Shown in pieces: positions 1 to 6,969 of a stretch of 11,842 bases of DNA; the first letter of the stretch is position 1, and each line of letters opens with the position of its first letter. The stretch is taken from the NCBI GenBank assembly GCA_041685645.1, contig JAWLFI010000074.1:1-11842 (forward strand), read 5' to 3'. The translations under genes were made by a program, and so were the position numbers. The notes under the pieces were generated by a model that was not told where the DNA came from, made no database searches, and worked only from the letters and a program-made list of their open reading frames with translations. This DNA is from JAWLFI01 sp041685645. Its GTDB lineage: Bacteria; Bacteroidota; Bacteroidia; Chitinophagales; Saprospiraceae.

Positions 1-87
1 ATCATTTAATCTTTTCAAAATCATATACAATTTTTCTTCAATCCTTATTGCACAATGCTTTTGTCCCTCGGTGAGGGATAGTAAGGG

Positions 88-115
88 CCGCACTCCGCCA
101 GCGGGCGGAGTGCGG
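88..115. repeat. 12-bp stem hairpin
   Basis: Arms 88-99 and 104-115 are perfect reverse complements (CCGCACTCCGCC and its complement) with a 4-nt loop, AGCG. The stem is GC-rich and lies in the distal part of the left structured element. No T-run follows on either strand. Confidence 0.85.
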
Positions 116-226
116 GTCACGGGCATAAATCGAAGGAGGAAAAGATGGGTTTGGAGGTTGCATTGGGGGATCAGTGCTCATATATATATCTTTTATGCCC
201 GGGACCGATAGCCCTGCATAGCCCGA

Positions 227-252
227 CCCCCGGCAGTTCGAACTGCCGGGGG
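227..252. repeat. 26-bp perfect palindrome
   Basis: Perfect self-complementary sequence centred on TTCGAA between bases 239 and 240, with C-rich and G-rich outer arms. It is the first hairpin of the left structured element. On the minus strand, the direction of fabI transcription, the T-runs lie before the palindrome and none follows it, so it does not fit a standard intrinsic terminator for fabI, although such a strong stem could still pause polymerase or protect the mRNA end. Confidence 0.85.
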
Positions 253-277
253 GCACCGCCAAAAAACCCAAAAAAAA

Positions 278-1084
278 TTAAGAGCCTTTGAGGATATCGG
301 GATGAACGCCCATACTGGAAAAGCCTCCATCGTGAAAAAGGTTTTGCATCGTTATTTTTCGGGAGAGGTCGGAAAACATAAAGACGCAATAGTCTGCGCA
401 CTCATCAGCCGTGGCATTCCCGAGGGGGGAGAGGGTTTCGGCGTAGTTGTAAAAATCGTCAAAGCCCTTGACGCCACTGCCCGCTGTTGTCATGGTAGGG
501 GACTGGGAGATGGTGTTGACACGGACATTATTTTTCTCTCCGAAGTGATATCCAAAGCTGCGTGCAAAGGACTCGAGAAGGGCTTTGGATTCTGCCATTT
601 CGCTGTAATCGGGGAAGGTTCGCTGTGCGGCGATATAGCTCAGGGCGAGGATGGATCCCCAATGCTGCATACAGTCATTTTGGTAGGCGACTTGCATGCA
701 TTTATGAAAGGATACGGAGGAGATGTCGAATGATTTGAGCATCCAATCGTAATTGAGATCGGTGTATTCCTTGTTTTTTCTGACATTGATAGACATGCCA
801 ATGGCGTGCAGGAAGAAATCGATTTTCCCGCCGAGGATCTCCTGCGATTGGGAAAAGAGGTTTTCGAGGTCCTCCACTTTAGTGGCGTCAGCGGGAATGA
901 CTTCAGCTCCGAGTTCTTCCCCCAGAGTCTGTATGCCTCCAAACCGAAGAGCGACCGGAGCATTCGTCAAAGTGATATTCGCGCCATGGGCGGCGCATTT
1001 TTGAGCGACTTTCCAGGCAATAGAATTTTCATCGAGGGCGCCAAAGATGATGCCGCGTTTTCCTTCGAGCAATTGTGGGCTCAT
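278..1084 (-). CDS. fabI: Enoyl-[acyl-carrier-protein] reductase (NADH), FabI
   Basis: This cytoplasmic enzyme reduces trans-2-enoyl-ACP to acyl-ACP, the last step of each fatty acid elongation cycle. The 268-residue protein has the short-chain dehydrogenase fold typical of FabI: a nucleotide-binding loop near the N-terminus (GALDENSIA, residues 15-23), an HAIGMS segment at 93-98, Tyr150 in SYIAAQR, and the FabI-specific Tyr-X6-Lys pair Tyr160/Lys167. The C-terminus has the family's QNLFHDGGFS segment. Length matches the family. The ATG lies only 6 nt after the recN stop, so the gene is probably the last in the minus-strand operon. Its substrate is produced by FabZ, which is encoded as a fusion with LpxC about 8 kb away on the other strand. 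A structured repeat begins directly after the stop codon. Confidence 0.97.
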   Translation of the reverse strand: MSPQLLEGKRGIIFGALDENSIAWKVAQKCAAHGANITLTNAPVALRFGGIQTLGEELGAEVIPADATKVEDLENLFSQSQEILGGKIDFFLHAIGMSINVRKNKEYTDLNYDWMLKSFDISSVSFHKCMQVAYQNDCMQHWGSILALSYIAAQRTFPDYSEMAESKALLESFARSFGYHFGEKNNVRVNTISQSPTMTTAGSGVKGFDDFYNYAETLSPLGNATADECADYCVFMFSDLSRKITMQNLFHDGGFSSMGVHPDILKGS

Positions 1085-1090
1085 ATTGTA

Positions 1091-2743
1091 TTAATTTTCG
1101 TGATGTAATAGTTCTTTTGCATTGGCCAAAGCGGCCGGTGTGGGAGGATCGCTGCTAAGCATGGTAGCTATGGCATGGGCGCGATGCTCTCCTTTCAGTG
1201 CTTTGACGCGGGTAAAAGTTCTTTTGGAATCTGTTTCTTTATATACGAAGTAATGGATGTCACCCTGCGCAGATATTTGGGGAGAGTGTGTAATAACGAT
1301 GACCTGGTGTTCGCGCGATAATTTCTTTAAAATGCGGCCCATTTTCAGGGCGACATCTCCGGAGACTCCTGAATCGATCTCATCGAACATGAGGGTAGGC
1401 AGGGGAATGGCTGCAGCCACAATGGACTTAATGGCCAGAGCCAGGCGGGAAAGTTCTCCACCGGAAGCCACGTCTTTTATCTTGCCTGTTGGGGCGCCTT
1501 TATTGGCGGAAAATCTAAAATCTACCTGGTCTTTTCCCGCCGGATTGAGTTCTTTGGTTTGTTTGAGATCAACTTCAAAAGCGGCATCGGGCATGGACAC
1601 CTGCTGTAATCTCTGAGCGACTTCCCGCTCAAACTGAGGTATGACGGATATTCTATTATTTGACAAATTACCGGCGAGTTCTACGGCTTGTTTTTTCGTC
1701 TTTTCAATATCCAATTCCAGGCTCTGGATTTGGGAAGAAGAGTGCTCGAGTTGTTCCAGTGACTGCGAAAATTCTTCTTGCAGGGCGATGAGCTCATCGG
1801 CATCATCGAGCTTGTGTTTTTGTTGCAGTGTATGTATGTCCTGCATTCTTTCTTCTACTTCTTCTTGTTCTTTTGGCTTGTAGTCGAGGTCTTCTGTAGC
1901 TAATTCGGCCTCGCGGGCGATATCATCGAGTTCGATTTGAGCTTCCCGGATTCTATTTAAAAGGTCTTCAGCGGCCGAGCCGGCATGTTCAAATTTCACA
2001 ATGAGATCCGACAGCATGCCTGAGACGGAGGGTTCGGACTCCAGAATCCAATTGGTGGCCGATTGATAGGCTGTTTTCAGTTCTTCGACGTGACTCATTC
2101 TTTCCAGATTCTGTTCGAGTTCGAACCATTCTCCCATTTGATAATCGAGTTCTTGGAGTTCGTTGAGTTGGAATTTTAGAAACTCTTCCTCACGGGCGCG
2201 CTGCTGTTGATCGGCTTTGAGTTGATCGAGCTGCTCTCGCAATTGGACGAGCTGTTTATATTTCACCTGATACTCCTTTACCGCAGCTTGTTGGCCGGCC
2301 AGGGCATCCAGGGTTTTGAACTGGAAAGAGAGTTGGTGAATATCCAGGGTGTCGAATTGTCGATGAAGGTCAATAATAAACTGACTGAGCTCTTTGAGAA
2401 CATTGAGTCTGGTGGGCGTGTCATTAATAAAGGCTCGACTCTTCCCATTGGGTTTTATTTCTCTTCGGACGATGCATTCCTGGTGATAATCGAGTTCATG
2501 GTGCTCGAAAAAGGGCTGTAAATCGTAGTGATCAATATCAAAGGTGCCTTCTACGATGCATTTTTTGTCTTCGTTGTACAGAACTTTTGTATCTGCTCGT
2601 TCTCCCAGGATCAGTCCCAGCGCACCCATGATGATAGATTTTCCTGCTCCGGTCTCTCCCGTGATTGTGGTCAAATGGGAAGAAAACTGAAGGTCAACTT
2701 CATCGATAATGGCGTAATTTTGAATCCATAATTGTCGGATCAT
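1091..2743 (-). CDS. recN: DNA repair protein RecN (SMC-like ATPase)
   Basis: RecN is a cytoplasmic SMC-like ATPase that acts early in recombinational repair of DNA double-strand breaks. The 550-residue length matches the usual ~550. The N-terminus has MIRQLWIQNYAIID and Walker A GETGAGKS (29-36). A long Glu/Gln/Leu-rich region (roughly 150-380) has the composition of the coiled-coil arm. The C-terminal half carries the ABC signature SGGELS from residue 427, Walker B with Asp454/Glu455 in FDEIDSGVSG, and the switch His486 in ITHSPQ. All ATPase motifs are intact. The gene lies between the TPR membrane protein gene (47 nt upstream) and fabI (6 nt downstream). A Bacteroidota-like -7 box in the 47-nt gap suggests it can also be transcribed separately. 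Confidence 0.97.
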   Translation of the reverse strand: MIRQLWIQNYAIIDEVDLQFSSHLTTITGETGAGKSIIMGALGLILGERADTKVLYNEDKKCIVEGTFDIDHYDLQPFFEHHELDYHQECIVRREIKPNGKSRAFINDTPTRLNVLKELSQFIIDLHRQFDTLDIHQLSFQFKTLDALAGQQAAVKEYQVKYKQLVQLREQLDQLKADQQQRAREEEFLKFQLNELQELDYQMGEWFELEQNLERMSHVEELKTAYQSATNWILESEPSVSGMLSDLIVKFEHAGSAAEDLLNRIREAQIELDDIAREAELATEDLDYKPKEQEEVEERMQDIHTLQQKHKLDDADELIALQEEFSQSLEQLEHSSSQIQSLELDIEKTKKQAVELAGNLSNNRISVIPQFEREVAQRLQQVSMPDAAFEVDLKQTKELNPAGKDQVDFRFSANKGAPTGKIKDVASGGELSRLALAIKSIVAAAIPLPTLMFDEIDSGVSGDVALKMGRILKKLSREHQVIVITHSPQISAQGDIHYFVYKETDSKRTFTRVKALKGEHRAHAIATMLSSDPPTPAALANAKELLHHEN

Positions 2744-2762
2744 AGACGATACTTCTTAAATA

Positions 2763-2770
2763 CAAATATA
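2763..2770 (-). promoter_or_regulatory. Putative -7 promoter box for recN
   Basis: On the minus strand the box reads TATATTTG, an exact match to the Bacteroidota -7 consensus TAnnTTTG. It lies in the largest gap of the operon (2744-2790), 19 nt before the recN ATG, the same spacing as the box before hemC. No clear -33 TTTG is visible, so this is suggestive only. Confidence 0.4.
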
Positions 2771-2790
2771 ACTAAAGTCAGAGGAACTCT

Positions 2791-4677
2791 CTATTGCAGT
2801 TTTTGCTGCCAGGAAGATTCCAGGGGCTTTCCGTACTGGGCTGCCGTGTTGGCATCCTGACGGGCCTGTTGGAATTGATTGAGACTAATATGCACTTTCG
2901 CTCTAAATTTGTAGTAATCTCCATTATCGGGATTCAATTTCAATGCTTGATTCGCGGCTTTTAGGGCTTCCTGCAAGTCATTGACTCGCATACTACTCAG
3001 TCCGTAATTATACCACATATTATGGTCATTCGGCCGATATTGTAAATAGGTAGCCAGGTCTTTTCTAGACTGTTCAAATTTTCCCAATTGGTCGAAAACA
3101 GCAGCGCGATTGGTATAAGCAGAGAGGTGATTTGGATCCAACTCAATGCCTTTGTTCAAATCCTCCAGGGCCTGCTTAAAATTTTGCAGTCTCGCATGAG
3201 TAGCTCCCCTGTTGGAATAGTACTCGCCGTTATTGGGTTCCAGCTCTATGGCTTTGTTGTAATCCTTTAGCGCGAGATCCAGCTTTCCGCTATTAAAATA
3301 AAGCTTTGCGCGGCTGTTGTAAGTGGCATGTCGAGTTTCATCAGACTGGATCGCTTTTGTGTAGTCACTCATGGCTTTTTGAGAAATATTATTATCTCTG
3401 TAATAATTGCCCCTGTTCCCCAGGGCGAGTGGGGAATTTGGGTAGATATCGAGCACATGAGACCACATGGTTTCGCTGTTTTGCCATATTTTAGCTTGTT
3501 GCGCAGTCCAGACAGAGTAGATAATGAGTAAGCTCAGGGCTATGGCGCGCGCTAAATTATGATTGCGATATTTTTGAAAGATGGTGCCGGCCCAGAAAAA
3601 GAAACCGAAATAGCCAATATAAGTGAATCGATCGGCTATAAAGCCCTGTCCGGCACCCACGACCTGCAGTAAAAAGATCACATTTACCGTAAAAAAAGCA
3701 AAGGCAAACAGGGCCGTTTTCCGCTTGGTTTTCCAGAGCCAATACCACAAGGGCAGGAGAGGAAGAAAGGCTGTGGCTACCAGATAGTGAATGGTCTTTA
3801 AACCATCGGGGAAGGGGTAGAGGGGGGACATGGGGTAAGGAATGATGAGCTTATACAAATACACCATATACGAAAAGGCCCCGATGATGGGACGCTCATA
3901 CCATTGGAATATATCTTGGGTCGTGCCGGGATTGAGGGAGCCGGCATCAGCTAAAAAGTAAAGTCCACTGACCCCCGTGATGAGTGAAAGGAGGAAGAAT
4001 GGCCATTTTGAGATCACATCTTGCCAGCTCAGTCTTTTTTTCATTAAATAGTCAGCACAGAGAAAGGCGAGGGGAAGGGATACAGCTTGTATTTTAGATA
4101 AGAGCGCCAGAGGGAAAATGAGCAGGGCGTACCAAAAATACTTTTTGTCTTTGTAAGATTTGAGGTAGAGTAGAAAGGAAAGCCAAAAAAAACAAGCCAG
4201 GAGCACATCTTTTCTCTCTGTTATCCATGCGACCGATTCGACTCGCATGGGGTGAAGGGCGAAAAGCAAGGCGACGAAAAGCGCAATCGTGGGGCTTAGT
4301 TTTAATCGTCGGCTGACAAAGAAAACCAATAGGCAAGCTATGGCATGCAGCATGAGGTTCGTGAAGTGCATTTTTTGTGGATCCATGCCGTAGATCGCGT
4401 GCTCGATCGCGAAGGTTAAAATCGGCAGTGGATTGTAATTGCCAATAATAGAGCGAGTAAAAATATTCTTAATGTTTTGTCCGGAGAGCGATTGAATATC
4501 CTGATTTTCGTAAACGTTAACATCGTCGTCCCAATAGACAAAATCTGCATCCCAAATGGGCGAGTAAGAGAAAATGACAACGAGGGCAATAATCCCGGCG
4601 ACAGCCCAAAAGGGAAGGCTATTCTTTTTCTTCTTTTTTGTAACGCCCTTTTTTTTCTTCCTCTTTTTAGCTGCCAT
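2791..4677 (-). CDS. TMTC-like GT-C membrane protein with six TPR repeats
   Basis: This is a 628-residue multispanning membrane protein. It starts with a very basic cytoplasmic tail (13 Lys/Arg in residues 4-18), followed by many hydrophobic segments up to about residue 400. An early loop has an acidic cluster (YWDDD, 48-52), and further on come HPMRVESVAW (142-151) and ERKDVL (154-159); these resemble the bacterial relatives of TMTC/PMT-type GT-C glycosyltransferases. The C-terminus holds six back-to-back 34-residue TPRs, residues 415-618, with no spacers. Known TMTC proteins transfer mannose to protein Ser/Thr from a lipid-linked sugar; substrate and donor cannot be told here. The ATG is 11 nt after the hemD stop and recN follows after 47 nt, so it appears co-transcribed, yet it has no obvious link to heme synthesis. 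Membrane topology was judged by eye. Confidence 0.8.
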   Translation of the reverse strand: MAAKKRKKKKGVTKKKKKNSLPFWAVAGIIALVVIFSYSPIWDADFVYWDDDVNVYENQDIQSLSGQNIKNIFTRSIIGNYNPLPILTFAIEHAIYGMDPQKMHFTNLMLHAIACLLVFFVSRRLKLSPTIALFVALLFALHPMRVESVAWITERKDVLLACFFWLSFLLYLKSYKDKKYFWYALLIFPLALLSKIQAVSLPLAFLCADYLMKKRLSWQDVISKWPFFLLSLITGVSGLYFLADAGSLNPGTTQDIFQWYERPIIGAFSYMVYLYKLIIPYPMSPLYPFPDGLKTIHYLVATAFLPLLPLWYWLWKTKRKTALFAFAFFTVNVIFLLQVVGAGQGFIADRFTYIGYFGFFFWAGTIFQKYRNHNLARAIALSLLIIYSVWTAQQAKIWQNSETMWSHVLDIYPNSPLALGNRGNYYRDNNISQKAMSDYTKAIQSDETRHATYNSRAKLYFNSGKLDLALKDYNKAIELEPNNGEYYSNRGATHARLQNFKQALEDLNKGIELDPNHLSAYTNRAAVFDQLGKFEQSRKDLATYLQYRPNDHNMWYNYGLSSMRVNDLQEALKAANQALKLNPDNGDYYKFRAKVHISLNQFQQARQDANTAAQYGKPLESSWQQKLQ

Positions 4678-4688
4678 GGTGTAAAGAA

Positions 4689-5390
4689 TTATTCTGCTTC
4701 CAAAGTATTATTGAATCGCTCTCTTATAAGGTCCTGAACGTACACAGCTACTTTGTCGAGATAGGGTTCGGAGGAAACAAAGCAGACCTCGTTTTCCAGT
4801 GTTTGAATAGCGGTGGCGGTCGTTTGCCCGATAGCGACCAAACAGGGAAAGGGTGGGTTTTGGAATTTAAAATAGGCTTTGGCGTTGAGTGGGCTGGTGA
4901 GAACTGCAATGTCGTGTTCTTCAAAATTGACACTTTCTTTTATCTCGTTGGAATAGACGACCAGGTCGAGTAATTTCCAGTCCACACCAGTGACCTGCCG
5001 CAGTCGATTCAGGCTGTTGTCTGCGCGAACGGCCAAAACGGTATCACCGGAGAACCATTCCTTAAAAGCATTGAAAGTGATTCCGGGTTGGCCCTCACCG
5101 ATGAAGTGAACCTTTTTCACATAGTTATTCAGGGTTTTGGCCGTATTGGCACCTAAAGTAGCATACTTCACCTTATTCGGCAGTTCGATTTCTTTCTCCT
5201 CTACTTGCTTAAAAAAGAACTCTACTCCTTTTCTACTATAAAAAAAGAGACAATCTACATCGGGGATTTTATCAAAGCTCACTTGTCGATATTCCAGAAA
5301 ATTGACGCCCATCACCTTGTGCCCTTCTTTCTGCAGCGGGGTTTTAAAGTCTTCAATGGGCTCTTTTTTCGTAATGAGAATGTTTGCCAT
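4689..5390 (-). CDS. hemD: Uroporphyrinogen-III synthase, HemD
   Basis: HemD closes the linear tetrapyrrole hydroxymethylbilane with inversion of ring D to give uroporphyrinogen III, the precursor of heme and other tetrapyrroles. The 233-residue protein is divergent, as is usual for this family, but shows the expected landmarks: an N-terminal ILITKK strand, FYSRKGVEFFF (the 'FTSxxAV' position of domain 2), YATLGANTAKTL, VLTSPLNAKAYF, and VAIGQTTATAI near the C-terminus. The assignment is strengthened by hemC two genes upstream, whose product is HemD's substrate. Only 1 nt separates its start from the stop of the exonuclease-like gene, so translational coupling is likely. Confidence 0.9.
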   Translation of the reverse strand: MANILITKKEPIEDFKTPLQKEGHKVMGVNFLEYRQVSFDKIPDVDCLFFYSRKGVEFFFKQVEEKEIELPNKVKYATLGANTAKTLNNYVKKVHFIGEGQPGITFNAFKEWFSGDTVLAVRADNSLNRLRQVTGVDWKLLDLVVYSNEIKESVNFEEHDIAVLTSPLNAKAYFKFQNPPFPCLVAIGQTTATAIQTLENEVCFVSSEPYLDKVAVYVQDLIRERFNNTLEAE

Positions 5391-5391
5391 A

Positions 5392-5973
5392 CTATAAAAC
5401 GTCTATTTGACCAGCCTCAATCAAAACGAAGAGACTTTTCGCCGCAGCGATCGTATCGTAAAAAGCATCGTTGGGATTTGTGTAAGGTTTCCCAAAAACT
5501 TTCTGGTGTAATTCCACGAGAGAGGGCCATTTGAGCTTTCCTCCTCTGCCCGGAATTTTACAAAAATAAGTAGATTCTTGCATTATGCAATAGGATTCAG
5601 ATACACTGAGTCGTTGCGGCATATTCATCCTGTAAAATTCAGCGAGAACTACGTTCTCATTAAATCTCAGGTTGTGCGCAAAAATCACTTCTGCCTGATC
5701 CACAACTTTAGAAAAGGTCTTGAGAATTTCTTTGAGCGGTTGGCCTTCCTCTTCGGCGCGTTCTTTGGTAACTCTGGAAAATTTTTCGATTTCAGGAGTT
5801 AATTCGTATTCTGTTGGCTCTACGATATAATTTCCGCTTTCTATCTTTTTGTATTTTTCGTCAAATAAAATCCAGGCTAAATGCACGAGTCGCGGCCAGC
5901 TAAAGGTGTCTGTAGCATAGGCTTTCCAGTTTTTTGGTTTCCCGGCGGCGGAACAATCAAATACTAAATACAT
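5392..5973 (-). CDS. DnaQ-like 3'-5' exonuclease family protein, probably catalytically impaired
   Basis: A 193-residue protein with the layout of small DEDDh (DnaQ-fold) exonucleases of Bacteroidota: an N-terminal strand YLVFD, WPRLVHLAW (26-34), a VTKERAEEEG helix (68-77), FAHNLRFNENV (98-108), CIMQESTYFCKIPG (129-142), KWPSLVELHQKVFG (148-161) and NDAFYDTIAAAKSLF (168-182). Active family members carry DxE, HNxxFD and HxxxxD motifs. Here the first motif is D6-C-S8 instead of DxE, the second ends FN105 instead of FD, and the third starts N168 instead of His. Only Asp6 and Asp173 remain of the five metal-binding and catalytic residues. The reading frame is intact, so it may be a non-catalytic nucleic-acid-binding or scaffold protein. 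It starts 2 nt after the hemC stop and ends 1 nt before hemD. Its role in a hem operon is unknown. Confidence 0.8.
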   Translation of the reverse strand: MYLVFDCSAAGKPKNWKAYATDTFSWPRLVHLAWILFDEKYKKIESGNYIVEPTEYELTPEIEKFSRVTKERAEEEGQPLKEILKTFSKVVDQAEVIFAHNLRFNENVVLAEFYRMNMPQRLSVSESYCIMQESTYFCKIPGRGGKLKWPSLVELHQKVFGKPYTNPNDAFYDTIAAAKSLFVLIEAGQIDVL

Positions 5974-5975
5974 GA

Positions 5976-6878
5976 TTACTTTTTCTTTTGAAGAAGTTCG
6001 AAAACGGTTTCTGCTAATTGGTCTGATGTAGCTGAACTGTAATGAACAAATCTAACGGCGGCGTCCCATTGCTCTGCTATGGCAGCCCAAACGTGAAAAT
6101 TGTTCTCTTGGTCTGTTTCACAATACACGCCAAGTGGCGTTTGACAGCCGCCTCCGAGTTGCTTGAGCACACCTCTTTCAATATTTGTTATTCTTCCAGT
6201 ATCAGGATGATGGAGTGTCAACAGTTGTTTTCGCAGCGCGATATCATCTGTTCGCGTCTGAATGCCCAGGACTCCCTGTGCGGGTGCCGGAACAAACTCT
6301 TTGGGGTTGCAGTGAAAAACGTGATATTCCGACAAATCCACTTTTATTCTGGTAGCACCCGCAGCAGCTAAGATAATGCCATCTAAATGCTCTGACTTGA
6401 TTTTGCTGATGCGCGTCGGGACATTGCCGCGAATATCTACAATTCGGACATCGGGTCGAAAATGCAATAATTGGGCCTTTCTACGAGCCGAACTCGTGCC
6501 AATGACAGCATTTTCTTTGAATTGCATAGGGCGGGACTTATCTACGCTGTTGGGGTGGATGATCACCCAGTCTTCTACCGGGGCTCGATCCGATACGGCT
6601 GCAATAGCCAATCCATCCGGCTGATGTGTTTGCAAGTCTTTGAGAGAATGTACGGCGATGTCAATATCACCGGCCAGGAGAGCGTCTTCGATTTCTTTAG
6701 TGAAGAACCCCTTGCCTTCCATCTTGTCAAAACTGAGATGCTGGATGCGATCTCCCTGGGTTTTGATGATTTTAATTTCTGCGCGTAAGTCGATGTCCCT
6801 CAATAAGCTCTGCACATGATGAGCTTGCCACAATGCCAATTTGCTTCCTCGAGATCCGATGCGTATAGGTGAATTCAT
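5976..6878 (-). CDS. hemC: Porphobilinogen deaminase (hydroxymethylbilane synthase), HemC
   Basis: HemC joins four porphobilinogen molecules into hydroxymethylbilane in the cytoplasm. The 300-residue protein opens with IRIGSRGSKLALWQA and has VHSLKD with the catalytic Asp81, GTSSARRKAQ and DIRGNVPTR for substrate binding, PAPAQGVLGIQ, and GGGCQTPLG with Cys245, which attaches the dipyrromethane cofactor. All key residues are present. I start at the ATG at 6878. An in-frame TTG at 6890 would add four residues, but the likely transcription start lies close to it and the family starts near the ATG. It is the first gene of the minus-strand operon. hemD, the next pathway gene, follows after an exonuclease-like gene. 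lpxD diverges 91 nt away. Confidence 0.97.
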   Translation of the reverse strand: MNSPIRIGSRGSKLALWQAHHVQSLLRDIDLRAEIKIIKTQGDRIQHLSFDKMEGKGFFTKEIEDALLAGDIDIAVHSLKDLQTHQPDGLAIAAVSDRAPVEDWVIIHPNSVDKSRPMQFKENAVIGTSSARRKAQLLHFRPDVRIVDIRGNVPTRISKIKSEHLDGIILAAAGATRIKVDLSEYHVFHCNPKEFVPAPAQGVLGIQTRTDDIALRKQLLTLHHPDTGRITNIERGVLKQLGGGCQTPLGVYCETDQENNFHVWAAIAEQWDAAVRFVHYSSATSDQLAETVFELLQKKK

Positions 6879-6897
6879 ATGCTGCTTCAATGAAAGA

Positions 6898-6905
6898 CAA
6901 AGGTA
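6898..6905 (-). promoter_or_regulatory. Putative -7 promoter box for the hemC operon
   Basis: The minus strand reads TACCTTTG, an exact match to the Bacteroidota TAnnTTTG -7 element, placed 19 nt before the hemC ATG. The -33 region is weak (TTTA rather than TTTG). This would put transcription start near 6891 and give a short leader of about 13 nt, in favour of the ATG at 6878 over the TTG at 6890. Confidence 0.5.
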
Positions 6906-6969
6906 AAAACCTTTCCTGTAAACTGTAAATTCTTCTCTTCCCTTATTTGCGAGTTATTATCTTAGCGTT

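Larger units (their letters stand above)
61..277 (-). repeat. Structured intergenic repeat element, left copy
   Basis: GC-rich noncoding element immediately downstream of the fabI stop, read on the minus strand. In order it has a T-run with GGG, a GGCGGTGCCCC box, a 26-bp perfect palindrome (227-252) ending in GGGGGTCGGGCTAT, a 10-bp inverted repeat (arms 192-201 and 120-129) around an AT-rich stretch, a 12-bp hairpin (88-115), and a final small hairpin, CCCTC/GAGGG (65-77). The order of box, hairpin and GGGGTCGG is also found on the plus strand near 11473-11520, so this is a repeat and not just a terminator. From memory, Bacteroidota genomes carry dispersed intergenic repeats of this style, but I cannot search for copies. 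It could be a mobile REP-type element or a transcribed structured RNA. The first 60 bases of the window are AT-rich and show nothing recognisable. Confidence 0.6.

Noticed and set aside
227..252. Intrinsic terminator for fabI
   Set aside because: The T-runs lie between the stop codon and the palindrome, not after it, and the same T-run-then-hairpin order recurs on the other strand at the right end where no gene ends.
38..271. 77-codon open frame on the minus strand after fabI
   Set aside because: It runs through the palindromes of the left structured element, has low-complexity Pro/Ser/Arg content and no recognisable motif; GC-rich inverted repeats readily leave open frames.
302..733. 143-codon open frame opposite fabI and similar long frames opposite recN, hemC, lpxD, lpxC-fabZ and lpxA
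   Set aside because: They lie antisense to strongly recognised genes, have no family features of their own and reflect codon bias on the coding strand.
6879..6890. TTG start giving HemC four more residues (MKQH)
   Set aside because: The ATG at 6878 fits the family N-terminus and the predicted transcription start near 6891 leaves almost no leader for the TTG.
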